The notes beneath the pieces are model-generated. The model searched no databases and was not told the DNA's origin. It worked only from the letters and a program-made list of their open reading frames with translations. This document shows, in pieces, positions 11,133-17,982 of a stretch of DNA of 64,000 bases; within the stretch, counting starts at the first letter, position 1; each line of letters opens with the position of its first letter. Location of the stretch: positions 7,776-71,775 of the forward strand of contig DASTPP010000379.1 of the NCBI GenBank assembly GCA_035762175.1, in the 5' to 3' direction. The DNA is from DASTPP01 sp035762175. Lineage in GTDB: Bacteria > Myxococcota_A > Polyangia > Polyangiales > Polyangiaceae. The position numbers were made by a program, and so were the translations under genes.

Positions 11133-12704
11133 TCAGTACACGGTCGCCTTGAACGCGTCGACCGTCACGTCGCCGCTACCCTGCTCGACCTCGGTGCCGA
11201 ACTCGATCGACGACAGGTATTCGTTGCCTTGAATAAAGTCGCGCGACTTCAAGTAAGCGAAGAGTGGCTTGAAGTCGATGGCGCCCTGAACCATCGGCGT
11301 TTGCATCTGAAACACCAAGAACCGCCACTTGAGCTCTGGGGGGCCGAAGTTGTCGGCTTTGTAAGTCTTATAGTGAACGCCGCCGAGCACGACGTCTTCG
11401 ACGAACCAGGCGGGGTTCCGGTCCAGCCCGTAGCCGTTGTAAGGTTCGACCGCGACCATGATTTCATGCGTGATCGGGGTGTCGAGAAAGTAGTCGTGCG
11501 GCACGTCGTCGGTGGTCAGCCAGAGATCGAAGGTCAGTTGGCCGGTGCCCGTGTAGGAACTTCGCGTCGCCCACGAGCTCGTGGCCTGGCCGAGCAGGTC
11601 GAGCCGCTTGGGCAAGTTCGAGCCCGGGGTCTGGTTGAAGCCGGGCTTCTGCCCGAACACGATCGCGGGGTAGCCTTTGATCTCGTTCGGCCCGGATGGC
11701 CACGTCCATGTCCAGCGCGCCGAAATCGAGCCGTCCGCGGCGACCCCGCCGTTGCCGACGCACTGAGAGTAGGGCCCAGTGACGCCGGCTTTACCCCACT
11801 GGTTGTTTTCGATCGCGTACGGGCCGGCGGTCAGCAAGGCCCATTCGTCGCAATGCATGGCGATAGGCGGCCCGCCGCCGCTGCCGCCGCTGCCTCCGCC
11901 GCCGCCGCTGCCTCCGCCGCCGCCGCCGCCGACCATGAAGTAGTCGCGCGTTTCGTAGAGGTGGGTGTGCCACGACGTGTCCCAGACCCCGACCTGCACG
12001 TTGTACTGCCCCGGCGGCATGTTCGCCGGCGACGCGAAGTCGTACGTCAAGGTCTGCGGGGTTCCGGCCGCGAGGTGCACGGGGGTGAACTCTTTGCGCG
12101 CGTACATGGTGTCGAGCCAGTCGTAGAGGCGAATGTCGACGATCATGTTCGGCATGGCCTGGGTCGATTGCAGCGTGACCGAGGCCGACTGAACCTGCCC
12201 GGGGGTGAGCGGGTTCTTCGAGACCGAAGAGCCCACGACCGAGATCTGTGCGCTCGTCGGGGGCGCGCTAACCGTAAAATAGTCGCGCGTTTCGTAGAGG
12301 TGGGTGTGCCACGACGTGTCCCAGACCCCGACCTGCACGTTGTACTGCCCCGGCGGCATGTTCGCCGGCGACGCGAAGTCATACGTCAAGGTCTGCGGGG
12401 TTCCGGCCGCGAGGTGCACGGGGGTGAACTCTTTGCGCGCGTACATGGTGTCGAGCCAATCGTAGAGGCGAATGTCGACGATCATGTTCGGCATGGCCTG
12501 GGTCGATTGCAGCGTGACCGAGGCCGACTGAACCTGCCCGGGGGTGAGCGGGTTCTTCGAGACCGAAGAGCTCACCACGGAGAGTGCCGGGTTTCCGTAA
12601 AAGCGACTTCCTCGTGTTGCTGGTTCGGGGGGCGACGAACCCTCGTCGCCGGAGCAGGCGGCGAGGGCGACCATGAGGGCGAAGGCGGCGCGGTGTTTGG
12701 GCAT
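11133..12704 (-). CDS. Secreted GH12-type beta-glucanase lipoprotein with duplicated Ig-like domain
   Basis: 523 residues from ATG at 12704 (MPKHRAAFALMVALAACSGD); the lipobox LAAC predicts a lipoprotein. Two tandem modules of about 100 residues, identical or nearly so, follow (each with DIRLYDWLD, ARKEF, PGQYNVQVGVWD). They resemble the beta-sandwich modules attached to polysaccharide-active enzymes. A Gly/Ser linker leads to the catalytic domain, which shows GH12 features: YAIENNQWG, a YPAIVFG segment, THEIMVAVE where a catalytic Glu is expected, and near the C-terminus YLSSIEFGTEVEQGSG, matching the second Glu region. It probably hydrolyses beta-1,4-glucan or xyloglucan at the cell surface. 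Confidence 0.8.
   Translation of the reverse strand: MPKHRAAFALMVALAACSGDEGSSPPEPATRGSRFYGNPALSVVSSSVSKNPLTPGQVQSASVTLQSTQAMPNMIVDIRLYDWLDTMYARKEFTPVHLAAGTPQTLTYDFASPANMPPGQYNVQVGVWDTSWHTHLYETRDYFTVSAPPTSAQISVVGSSVSKNPLTPGQVQSASVTLQSTQAMPNMIVDIRLYDWLDTMYARKEFTPVHLAAGTPQTLTYDFASPANMPPGQYNVQVGVWDTSWHTHLYETRDYFMVGGGGGGGSGGGGGSGGSGGGPPIAMHCDEWALLTAGPYAIENNQWGKAGVTGPYSQCVGNGGVAADGSISARWTWTWPSGPNEIKGYPAIVFGQKPGFNQTPGSNLPKRLDLLGQATSSWATRSSYTGTGQLTFDLWLTTDDVPHDYFLDTPITHEIMVAVEPYNGYGLDRNPAWFVEDVVLGGVHYKTYKADNFGPPELKWRFLVFQMQTPMVQGAIDFKPLFAYLKSRDFIQGNEYLSSIEFGTEVEQGSGDVTVDAFKATVY
11940..12571. repeat. Near-identical tandem duplication inside the glucanase gene (period 339 bp)
   Basis: About 292 bases beginning at 11940 recur beginning at 12279, with only about two differences visible by eye (around 12044/12383 and 12120/12459). 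Each copy encodes one Ig-like module. The intervening 47 bases differ. Such identity, silent positions included, points to a recent duplication or gene conversion. Confidence 0.9.
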
Positions 12705-13214
12705 CGATGGATCCCTCCGGCCGCCGTTCAAGCAAGCTGCGTGCTACCCGCAGCTCGCCCCTTCGAGCACTGCTCGGTTGGGTTGCGCACACCGCCGGGC
12801 ACCCTCCTGACTTTGCGCACGTGGGGCGCGAGAAGCGCTCACGCCGCTATCGCCCGATCGTCGCGGCTCAGGTCGGGGTCGAGCGCAGGCGCTCAGGTTT
12901 GAAGACAAGCGCGCTCTGGTGTGACAACGGTGCTTCTCGCGATTGTCGAGAATTTCGTGTTTGAGCCGGGGTGCAATGGGTCAAGATCAACGAGCCACGA
13001 AGGCGCTCGCGACGGAGACCCGTGTCGTTACTAGCCTGGGCGCCCGACGCCTCGGCGTCGAAGTCGAGGCAAGATGCCTCGGCTGCGGCGGGTCTGCCAG
13101 GGCTCGACCGTCAGGCGACGGGGGGCTGCCGCGCCGCCGGCGCGCGCGGGCGCGGCCGACACCCATGACGCGCTTGAGCAGGGGCGAGCCGAGAGCGGTT
13201 CGGTCGCCTCAAGG
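12705..13214. other. Gap upstream of the glucanase gene
   Basis: 510 bases between the glucanase start and a gene remnant. Open frames here are Arg-rich shadows. The AT-richer part around 12900-12970 may contain a promoter, but I cannot assign one with certainty. Confidence 0.35.
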
Positions 13215-13448
13215 GCACCCTGCACGAAGGGGCTTGCCGGGGGGCCCGACCCCGCCGAGCCCGGCCGCCTGCTGCTCGAGGCGCTCGGCGTGCGCGACCA
13301 GGGCAGCGACGGCTCGGGCGAGCCGGGCGAGTTCGAAGAGGCGAACGCGCAGCTCGCGGCGAGCCGGGCGCGGGCACGAGCGCTGGGCGCAACCCGAGCG
13401 GGCACCGTCCTGAGGTCGCTCGCTTCGGCCCTGAGGAAGGCGTGCTAA
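13215..13448 (+). pseudogene. Remnant of a paralogue of the gene at 26932-28074
   Basis: Translated in the plus frame, RLLLEALGVRDQGSDGSGEPGEF lines up with RLLKALGQRDRGTDGAGKSGEL of the large hypothetical protein near 27.8 kb, and a PCT motif lies a similar distance upstream in both. Similarity fades after about 13340 (ANAQLAASRARARALG versus GKAFELFRRAYEACRH), and the N-terminal two-thirds is absent. It reads like the degraded 3' end of a second copy. A short functional protein of 124 residues from ATG at 13074 cannot be excluded but looks unlikely. Confidence 0.5.
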
Positions 13449-13516
13449 GCTCTCGGCGCCAGGGCGCGAGCCGGCGGTTGGTTCGGGGCGCCCTTCCGGC
13501 AAGGGGCGAGAGACCC

Positions 13517-14167
13517 GTGATCATTCGCAGCGGCGGGGTTCGTGCACTTCCGGCGGTCGCGCTCGTTCTCACGTTCGGCGCGGGGTGTCGGCGCGGGCCG
13601 ATCACCGATGGCGAGACGCCGACGAGCGGCTACAAGCCCGTCGACGGCCGCACGTTGACCGTGCCGCTCCAGTACCAACCCACGCAGCAACCCTCGGGCT
13701 CGTACGGCGTGGTCCGGGGCGAGGTGTTCGTGCAGGCGGTCGACGATCGCACCGAGAAGGGCGCCATCGGCCAGAACACCGAGAAGGCCGCCGCGGTGCC
13801 GGTGGTGGCGGCCGACGACCCGGCCGCGTTCGTGAAGTCGGTGGTCGTTCGTCAACTGCAGTCGCTCGGCGCTACGGTGAGGGAGCAACGGGCCGAGTCG
13901 ACGGCGCAGCTCGTGCTGCACCTGACGACGTTCTGGGTCAACGAGACCAACCGATACCGGGCCGAGGTGAGGGTGCGGGCCGAGGTGCTCGACCCGAGCG
14001 GCGAGCGGCGTTGGGAGGGCGTCGTCGTCGGCACCGCCTCCAACTTCGGGCGTAGCTTGAGCGTCGTAAACTACCAAGAGACGTTCAGCAACGCGACCTT
14101 GCAGGCGGCCGACCGGCTATTGTCCGACCCGGCGTGCACGGTGGCGCTGGCGAAGCGCGACCCGTAG
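13517..14167 (+). CDS. YajG-like lipoprotein
   Basis: 216 residues from GTG at 13517, chosen because a G-rich Shine-Dalgarno-like stretch (GGGGCGAG) lies just upstream and the hydrophobic signal begins here; the frame is open back to 13442. The segment ALPAVALVLTFGAGC ends in a lipobox. The mature part has the layout of YajG-type lipoproteins: an early strand with VQAVDDRTEKGAIG, a helix VKSVVVRQLQSLGATV, then long strands AQLVLHLTTFWVNE and RYRAEVRVRAEV. YajG proteins are outer-membrane lipoproteins of poorly known role. Assignment rests on pattern similarity only. Confidence 0.65.
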   Translation: MIIRSGGVRALPAVALVLTFGAGCRRGPITDGETPTSGYKPVDGRTLTVPLQYQPTQQPSGSYGVVRGEVFVQAVDDRTEKGAIGQNTEKAAAVPVVAADDPAAFVKSVVVRQLQSLGATVREQRAESTAQLVLHLTTFWVNETNRYRAEVRVRAEVLDPSGERRWEGVVVGTASNFGRSLSVVNYQETFSNATLQAADRLLSDPACTVALAKRDP

Positions 14168-14223
14168 GGGGGCGAGGCCCCACCCGCGCGCACGCCCGAG
14201 CCGCCCTGCCCCCCGGCGCCGAG

Positions 14224-14475
14224 TCACTCTCGCTGCCAACACTCGGGGGCGTCCCTTCGCAAGATTTCTGACATCGAGCTGCCGTCTTCGAGCGCGAAGA
14301 TTTCGGCGTCGTAGTGCGCGCGAAAGGGGCAATAAAAGACCACCTTCGTCAGGTAGAAGGGGCCCTCGGGGCGCAGGGCGAAGTGCTCGCCGATGCGGGG
14401 CAGCTGGGCGAAGCTCTGCACTTCGTGGTGCCATTCGGCGTCGGCCGGCTTCTTCCTGTGGACGAGTGCTTTCAT
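14224..14475 (-). CDS. Hypothetical protein, 83 residues
   Basis: A short frame with ordinary, well-balanced amino-acid composition (HHEVQSFAQLPRIGEHFAL, FYLTKVVFYCPFRAHYDAE), unlike the Arg/Pro-rich shadow frames around it. It starts at ATG 14475 and ends before the YajG-like gene, to which it is convergent. Two cysteines, no signal peptide and no known motif. The mixture of aromatic and charged residues suggests a small soluble beta-rich protein. Confidence 0.55.
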   Translation of the reverse strand: MKALVHRKKPADAEWHHEVQSFAQLPRIGEHFALRPEGPFYLTKVVFYCPFRAHYDAEIFALEDGSSMSEILRRDAPECWQRE

Positions 14476-14587
14476 CGTAGTTCAGGTAACCAAAAGTCGC
14501 GTCGAAGGGCTACTTAAAGAGCCCGGGCCGCGCCCCGGTCGGCGCGGGGGCCTCCTGCAGGCGGCGGTTGACCTGGCGCGCTCGGCG

Positions 14588-14716
14588 GCCCCGGACTTGA
14601 AGAGGGTGTTTCAAAACGCCCTCGGCGGCCTGACCCGCTCGATTGATTTCGAGCACTTGCGAGGCGACGGAGGGCTCCCAAAGGGCGTTTTGAAACACCC
14701 TCTTCAAGTCCGGGGC
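14588..14716. mobile_element. MITE-like element with perfect 35-bp inverted repeats
   Basis: Bases 14588-14622 are the exact reverse complement of 14682-14716 (35 of 35), separated by 59 bases. The inner ends (GAGGGTGTTTCAAAACGCC) resemble the terminal repeats of IS5/IS1182-type insertion sequences, so this looks like a non-autonomous derivative of about 129 bp. No clear target-site duplication flanks it. It sits immediately 3' of the barrel-protein remnant and could also work as a strong transcription terminator. Confidence 0.7.
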
Positions 14717-14721
14717 GTATA

Positions 14722-15060
14722 TCAGAACGAAGCGCCGGCGCCGACGCCCGCGTGGCCTTCGAGGTAGGTGACGTTCTGATCGCGCCGGGTCGGCAGGGCG
14801 GCGGCGGTGCCGCCGACGAGGGCCTCGGCCCAGAGCGCGACGCCCAGCGGCACCCGAAAGGCGGCTTCGCCCGTCACGCCGGGGGCGAGGGCGCGGTAGT
14901 GCGCGGTGCCGGGGTAGCCCGCGGCCTCGACGATCGAGCGGTCGCCGCGCTCGACCTCTTGCCAGAGGTGGGTGAGCGAGGGCCCCGCCGCCAGGCGCAG
15001 CGAGGGGCCCGCGCTCGGCACGCGCAGCTCGGCGAGGGCGGCGAGCGAGGCCCCCTCACC
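14722..15060 (-). pseudogene. C-terminal remnant of an outer-membrane barrel-type protein
   Basis: The last ~108 residues of this frame look like alternating beta strands (ASLAALAELRVPSAGPSLRL, AAFRVPLGVALWAEALVGG) and end in an aromatic residue (GVGAGASF), as outer-membrane barrels do. Upstream of about 15060 the frame turns into Pro/Ser/Arg-rich noise and runs through a direct repeat, with no signal peptide, so the N-terminal part seems lost. It is therefore probably a broken gene. An alternative is a short intact protein with an unusual start. Confidence 0.5.
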
Positions 15061-15128
15061 GGTGCCGAGTGCGCCGGGGGGCGCCGGGGGCTGGGCCGGT
15101 GCCGAGTGCGCCGGGGGGCGCCGGGGGC
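15059..15128. repeat. 33-bp direct repeat (two copies, period 37) at a gene-remnant junction
   Basis: Identical 33-base copies at 15059-15091 and 15096-15128. They lie exactly between the barrel-protein remnant on the minus strand and the propeller-like remnant on the plus strand. Confidence 0.8.
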
Positions 15129-15397
15129 GGTGCGGCCAGCCAGCTCGCGTGGGTCGCCGATCGGCTCGTGGTGCGAACGAACACGACCACGACGGCCGCG
15201 TACTGGTCGCGAACGGCGGCGCGCTCGAGGTGCGCGACCCGCATGCGGCGAGCCCCTTCGAACTCGTCGCCCGGTTCGAGGGCGCGTTCGCGGCGACGTT
15301 CGCGGGGCGCGTCGTCGAGCGCGACGGCGTCATCGACGTGCCCGACGGCCTCGGGGGGGTTGCGGTCTATCGGCTCGTCGAGCCCGCGGCGCGTTGA
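15129..15397 (+). pseudogene. Frame-shifted C-terminal remnant of a beta-propeller-type protein
   Basis: One plus frame gives ASQLAWVADRLVVR just after the direct repeat; a second frame then continues EHDHDGRVLVANGGALEVRD and ends GVIDVPDGLGGVAVYRLVEPAAR at 15397. Read together, across a one-base shift around 15175-15185, these give the repeated strand pattern of LVIVD/propeller-type proteins. No start codon or signal sequence is attached. It is probably the tail of a gene cut by rearrangement at the 33-bp repeat. Confidence 0.45.
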
Positions 15398-15482
15398 GGC
15401 GCCGGGCGAACGGGCCGCCTCGCTTTCGGCGTGCGGCCCCGCCCTTCTCGACAATGCGGCGGCCGAGCGCGGCCCCGCCCCC

Positions 15483-16385
15483 TCACCCCCGCCCCTCGCG
15501 GGGCCCCGCGCCGGCGCGGCGGCCCGCCCCCGTGATCGTCTCGGCCACCAGCCGGCGCACGAAGCGCGCGCCCTCGTCGTCGTGGGTGCGGTCGTGCCAG
15601 TAGAGCGCCACCGGCACGGGCTCGGCGCCGAGCGCGGCGGCGCGCAGGGGCAGCAGCCGACCGATGGAGCGGGCGAGGTGCGCGGGCACCTCGGCGACCA
15701 GGTCGGACTCGCTGACCGCCAGCGCGGCCGCCACGAAGGTCGGCACGCGCATGGCGACGGGGCCCGCGGGGCCGGGCGTCGTCGCGCGGGGGGCGCCGGT
15801 GATCTCGACGACGGCCCGGCGGCAGCGCGCGAGCGCCGCGGGGCCGCGGCGCCAGGCGGGGTGGTCGCGGCGGGCGATGCGGACCATCTCTTCTTCGTAG
15901 AGCGCCCGCTTGCGCAGGCCCGGCCCCGCGAGGCCGAGCGGGCCGAGCCCCAGGTCGGCGCGGGCCGCGGCGAGCGCGGCGGGCAGATCGTCGACGACGC
16001 TCAGCCGGAGCACGGCGCGGGGCAGCCCGCGGGCGAAGGCGGCGGCTAGCTCGGGCAGTTGCGAGAACTCTTCGCTGTCGGCGAAGGTGAACTCGCGCGT
16101 GCTCGTGGCCGGGTCGAAGCCGGGGCCGCCCCCCACCGCCGCCTCGAGCTCGGCGAGGCCCGCCCGCAGCCGCGCCGCCATGGCCAGGGCGCGCGGCGTG
16201 GGCACCAGGCCTCGGCCGCTGCGCACCACCAGGCGGTCGCCGAGGCGCGCCCGCAGGCGCGCGAGGGCGTTGCTGACGGCCGACTGCGTCACGTTGAGCC
16301 GGCGGGCGGCGCGCGTGGCGCTGCGCTCGGCGAGCACGGCGTCGAGCACCACGAGCAGGTTCGCGTCGATGCCGGCGATATTCAT
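15483..16385 (-). CDS. LysR-family transcriptional regulator
   Basis: 300 residues from ATG at 16385 (MNIAGIDANLLVVLDAVLAE). The N-terminal winged helix-turn-helix is clear (SATRAARRLNVTQSAVSNAL, then LGDRLVVRSGRGLVPTPRA). The rest is a periplasmic-binding-protein-like effector domain (FTFADSEEFSQLPELAAAF, VALYWHDRTHDDEGARFV). The last two motifs are typical of the NodD/LinR-like branch of LysR proteins. An earlier ATG at 16409 would add eight residues but falls inside the palindrome listed next. The neighbouring plus-strand TPR lipoprotein gene could be a target, as could the gene itself. Confidence 0.88.
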   Translation of the reverse strand: MNIAGIDANLLVVLDAVLAERSATRAARRLNVTQSAVSNALARLRARLGDRLVVRSGRGLVPTPRALAMAARLRAGLAELEAAVGGGPGFDPATSTREFTFADSEEFSQLPELAAAFARGLPRAVLRLSVVDDLPAALAAARADLGLGPLGLAGPGLRKRALYEEEMVRIARRDHPAWRRGPAALARCRRAVVEITGAPRATTPGPAGPVAMRVPTFVAAALAVSESDLVAEVPAHLARSIGRLLPLRAAALGAEPVPVALYWHDRTHDDEGARFVRRLVAETITGAGRRAGAGPREGRG

Positions 16386-16392
16386 GCTGGTG

Positions 16393-16409
16393 TTGGTAAT
16401 TATCACCAA
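16393..16409. promoter_or_regulatory. Candidate LysR operator
   Basis: TTGGT-AATTATC-ACCAA: a 17-base sequence with perfect 5-base arms, AT-rich in a very GC-rich context, 7 bases upstream of the LysR start codon. It fits the T-N11-A type of LysR box and is likely an autoregulatory site. Confidence 0.55.
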
Positions 16410-16452
16410 TCATCACTGCCGGGGTGAACCGAAGCGCCGCACGCTCGGGCTC

Positions 16453-17832
16453 GTGAACGTCACACTCCCCTCGCCCGGCCCCCGAAACGCTCGGTGCTCG
16501 CCACCCGGCCCCCCGAGCGCCTCGCAACCGCCACCCGGCCCCCGGAGCGCCTCGCAACCGCCGCTCGCGTCCCCCAACGGTCTGTGCACCCCGCTGGGCC
16601 CTGCGACCGAGCCACGGGGGCCGCTCGCGCGCCCCAACGCTTCGCGCGGGTGGCGCGCTGCCCTGAGCGCCCCCCGCGCTTGGCTCGCGCTCGGTCCGGC
16701 CCGGAGAAGGCTCGGGCCGACCGACGGCCGCGCTGGTTTCGTCGGGGCGGGCCTCGTCGCCCTCTCGCTCGTCGCGTGCGCGCCGGCGGGGCCGGCGCCG
16801 CGCGACGGGGGGCGGGCCGGCGCGGCCGAGGCGGCGAGGCGGGCCGCGGCGAGTGTCGACGAGGCGCGGGGTCGGGCCCTGCGCGGCGACTTCGAGGGCG
16901 CCGAAGGGGCGCTGCGGGCGGCCGTCGAGCGGGCGCGGGCGGCGGGCGAGGGGCGGGCGCTGGCCGGGCTCGAAGCCGAGCTCGCCGGGGTGCAGAGCCA
17001 GGCGTACTTCTACCGCAACCGGGGCGACGGCGAGGCGCTCGAGACGGCGCTGCGGGCCCAGCAAGACGCGCGGCGGGCGGGCGATCGGGCCGCGCAGGCC
17101 CAGGCCCTCGAGGCCGAGGCCATGGTGCGCTATGGGCGGCTCCTGTTCCGGAACGGCAACGACTTCGCGCAGGCGCGCGCGTTGTTCGAGCGGGCACTCG
17201 AGCTCCGGCGGGCCGAGGGCGCGCCCGCGGCGATCGCCAACGCGACCTTTCACCTCGGGCTGACCTACGAGCAAGAGGGCCGGGGGGCGCTGGCGCGGCC
17301 GCTCTACGAGCGGGCGCTCGCGCTCGCCGAGCGGGCGGGCGACACGCTGACCCAGGCGTACGCGCTGCGGCACCTGGCGGGCTTTCACGAAGAGGGCGGC
17401 GATCTCGAGCGCGCCCTCGCGCTCCACCGGCGGTGCCTCGCGCTGCGCGAAGAGGCCGGCGCCCTGCGGCTGGTGCCGTTCGCGCTGCTCGCGATCGGCG
17501 AGCTCGAGGTGAAGCGGGGCGAGTTCGCGCGGGCCCGGGCGACGTACGAGCGGGCGCTGCGGGTCGCCGAGCAGGCGAAGGGCGGCCCGGCGCGGCCGCG
17601 CGCGCACCAGGGCCTCGGCGCGCTCGACGCGCGCGAGGGGCGCTTCGACGCGGCGCTCGCGCACTACCGGCTCGCCCTCGCGCAGGCCGAGGCGCTCGCG
17701 GACTTCGACGGCGTCGCGGCCGCGGCGGGGGCGGCGGCGAAGGTGGCCGGGGCGATGGGCGACGGAGCGCGGTCGCGCGCGTTCGCCGAGCGGGCCGAGC
17801 GGGCGCGCGCCCGGGCGGCGGCCGGGGGCTGA
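16453..17832 (+). CDS. TPR-repeat lipoprotein
   Basis: 459 residues if GTG at 16453 is used. The signal segment FVGAGLVALSLVAC has its lipobox Cys at residue 109, far too late for a normal signal peptide, yet no ATG, GTG or TTG lies in frame between. The true start is therefore unclear (perhaps CTG near 16660), and the first ~90 residues come from repetitive DNA. After the Cys, at least six tetratricopeptide-like repeats follow, each with an A-L-Y/F-ERAL-type helix: FAQARALFERALELRR, ALARPLYERALALAERAG, ERALALHRRCLALREEAG, FARARATYERALRVAEQAK. The protein probably forms a scaffold in the cell envelope. Confidence 0.75.
   Translation: MNVTLPSPGPRNARCSPPGPPSASQPPPGPRSASQPPLASPNGLCTPLGPATEPRGPLARPNASRGWRAALSAPRAWLALGPARRRLGPTDGRAGFVGAGLVALSLVACAPAGPAPRDGGRAGAAEAARRAAASVDEARGRALRGDFEGAEGALRAAVERARAAGEGRALAGLEAELAGVQSQAYFYRNRGDGEALETALRAQQDARRAGDRAAQAQALEAEAMVRYGRLLFRNGNDFAQARALFERALELRRAEGAPAAIANATFHLGLTYEQEGRGALARPLYERALALAERAGDTLTQAYALRHLAGFHEEGGDLERALALHRRCLALREEAGALRLVPFALLAIGELEVKRGEFARARATYERALRVAEQAKGGPARPRAHQGLGALDAREGRFDAALAHYRLALAQAEALADFDGVAAAAGAAAKVAGAMGDGARSRAFAERAERARARAAAGG
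16501..16560. repeat. 30-bp tandem repeat (two copies) with degenerate flanking copies
   Basis: 16501-16530 and 16531-16560 differ by a single base. Weaker copies can be traced from about 16470 to 16640, between the LysR gene and the TPR lipoprotein. Confidence 0.7.
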
Positions 17833-17982
17833 GCGCGCGGCGACGAGCGGGGGCGGGGCCGCCGGGCGGCGCTAACCAAGGCTTAACAATCGACGAAGAA
17901 GTCGTTGAAAGGCGGCGGGTAGAACGTTGGTCGTGCGGGGCACGGCGCGGCGCCGGGTCCGCGCGCTTCTTCGGAGAGAACC

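Noticed and set aside
14510..14707. Short minus-strand frame across the MITE-like element, read as a transposase piece
   Set aside because: The residues derive from the inverted repeats themselves; no DDE motif or transposase pattern is visible.
15367..17664. 765-codon minus-strand frame spanning LysR and the TPR gene
   Set aside because: Shadow frame; LysR and TPR motifs are in other frames.
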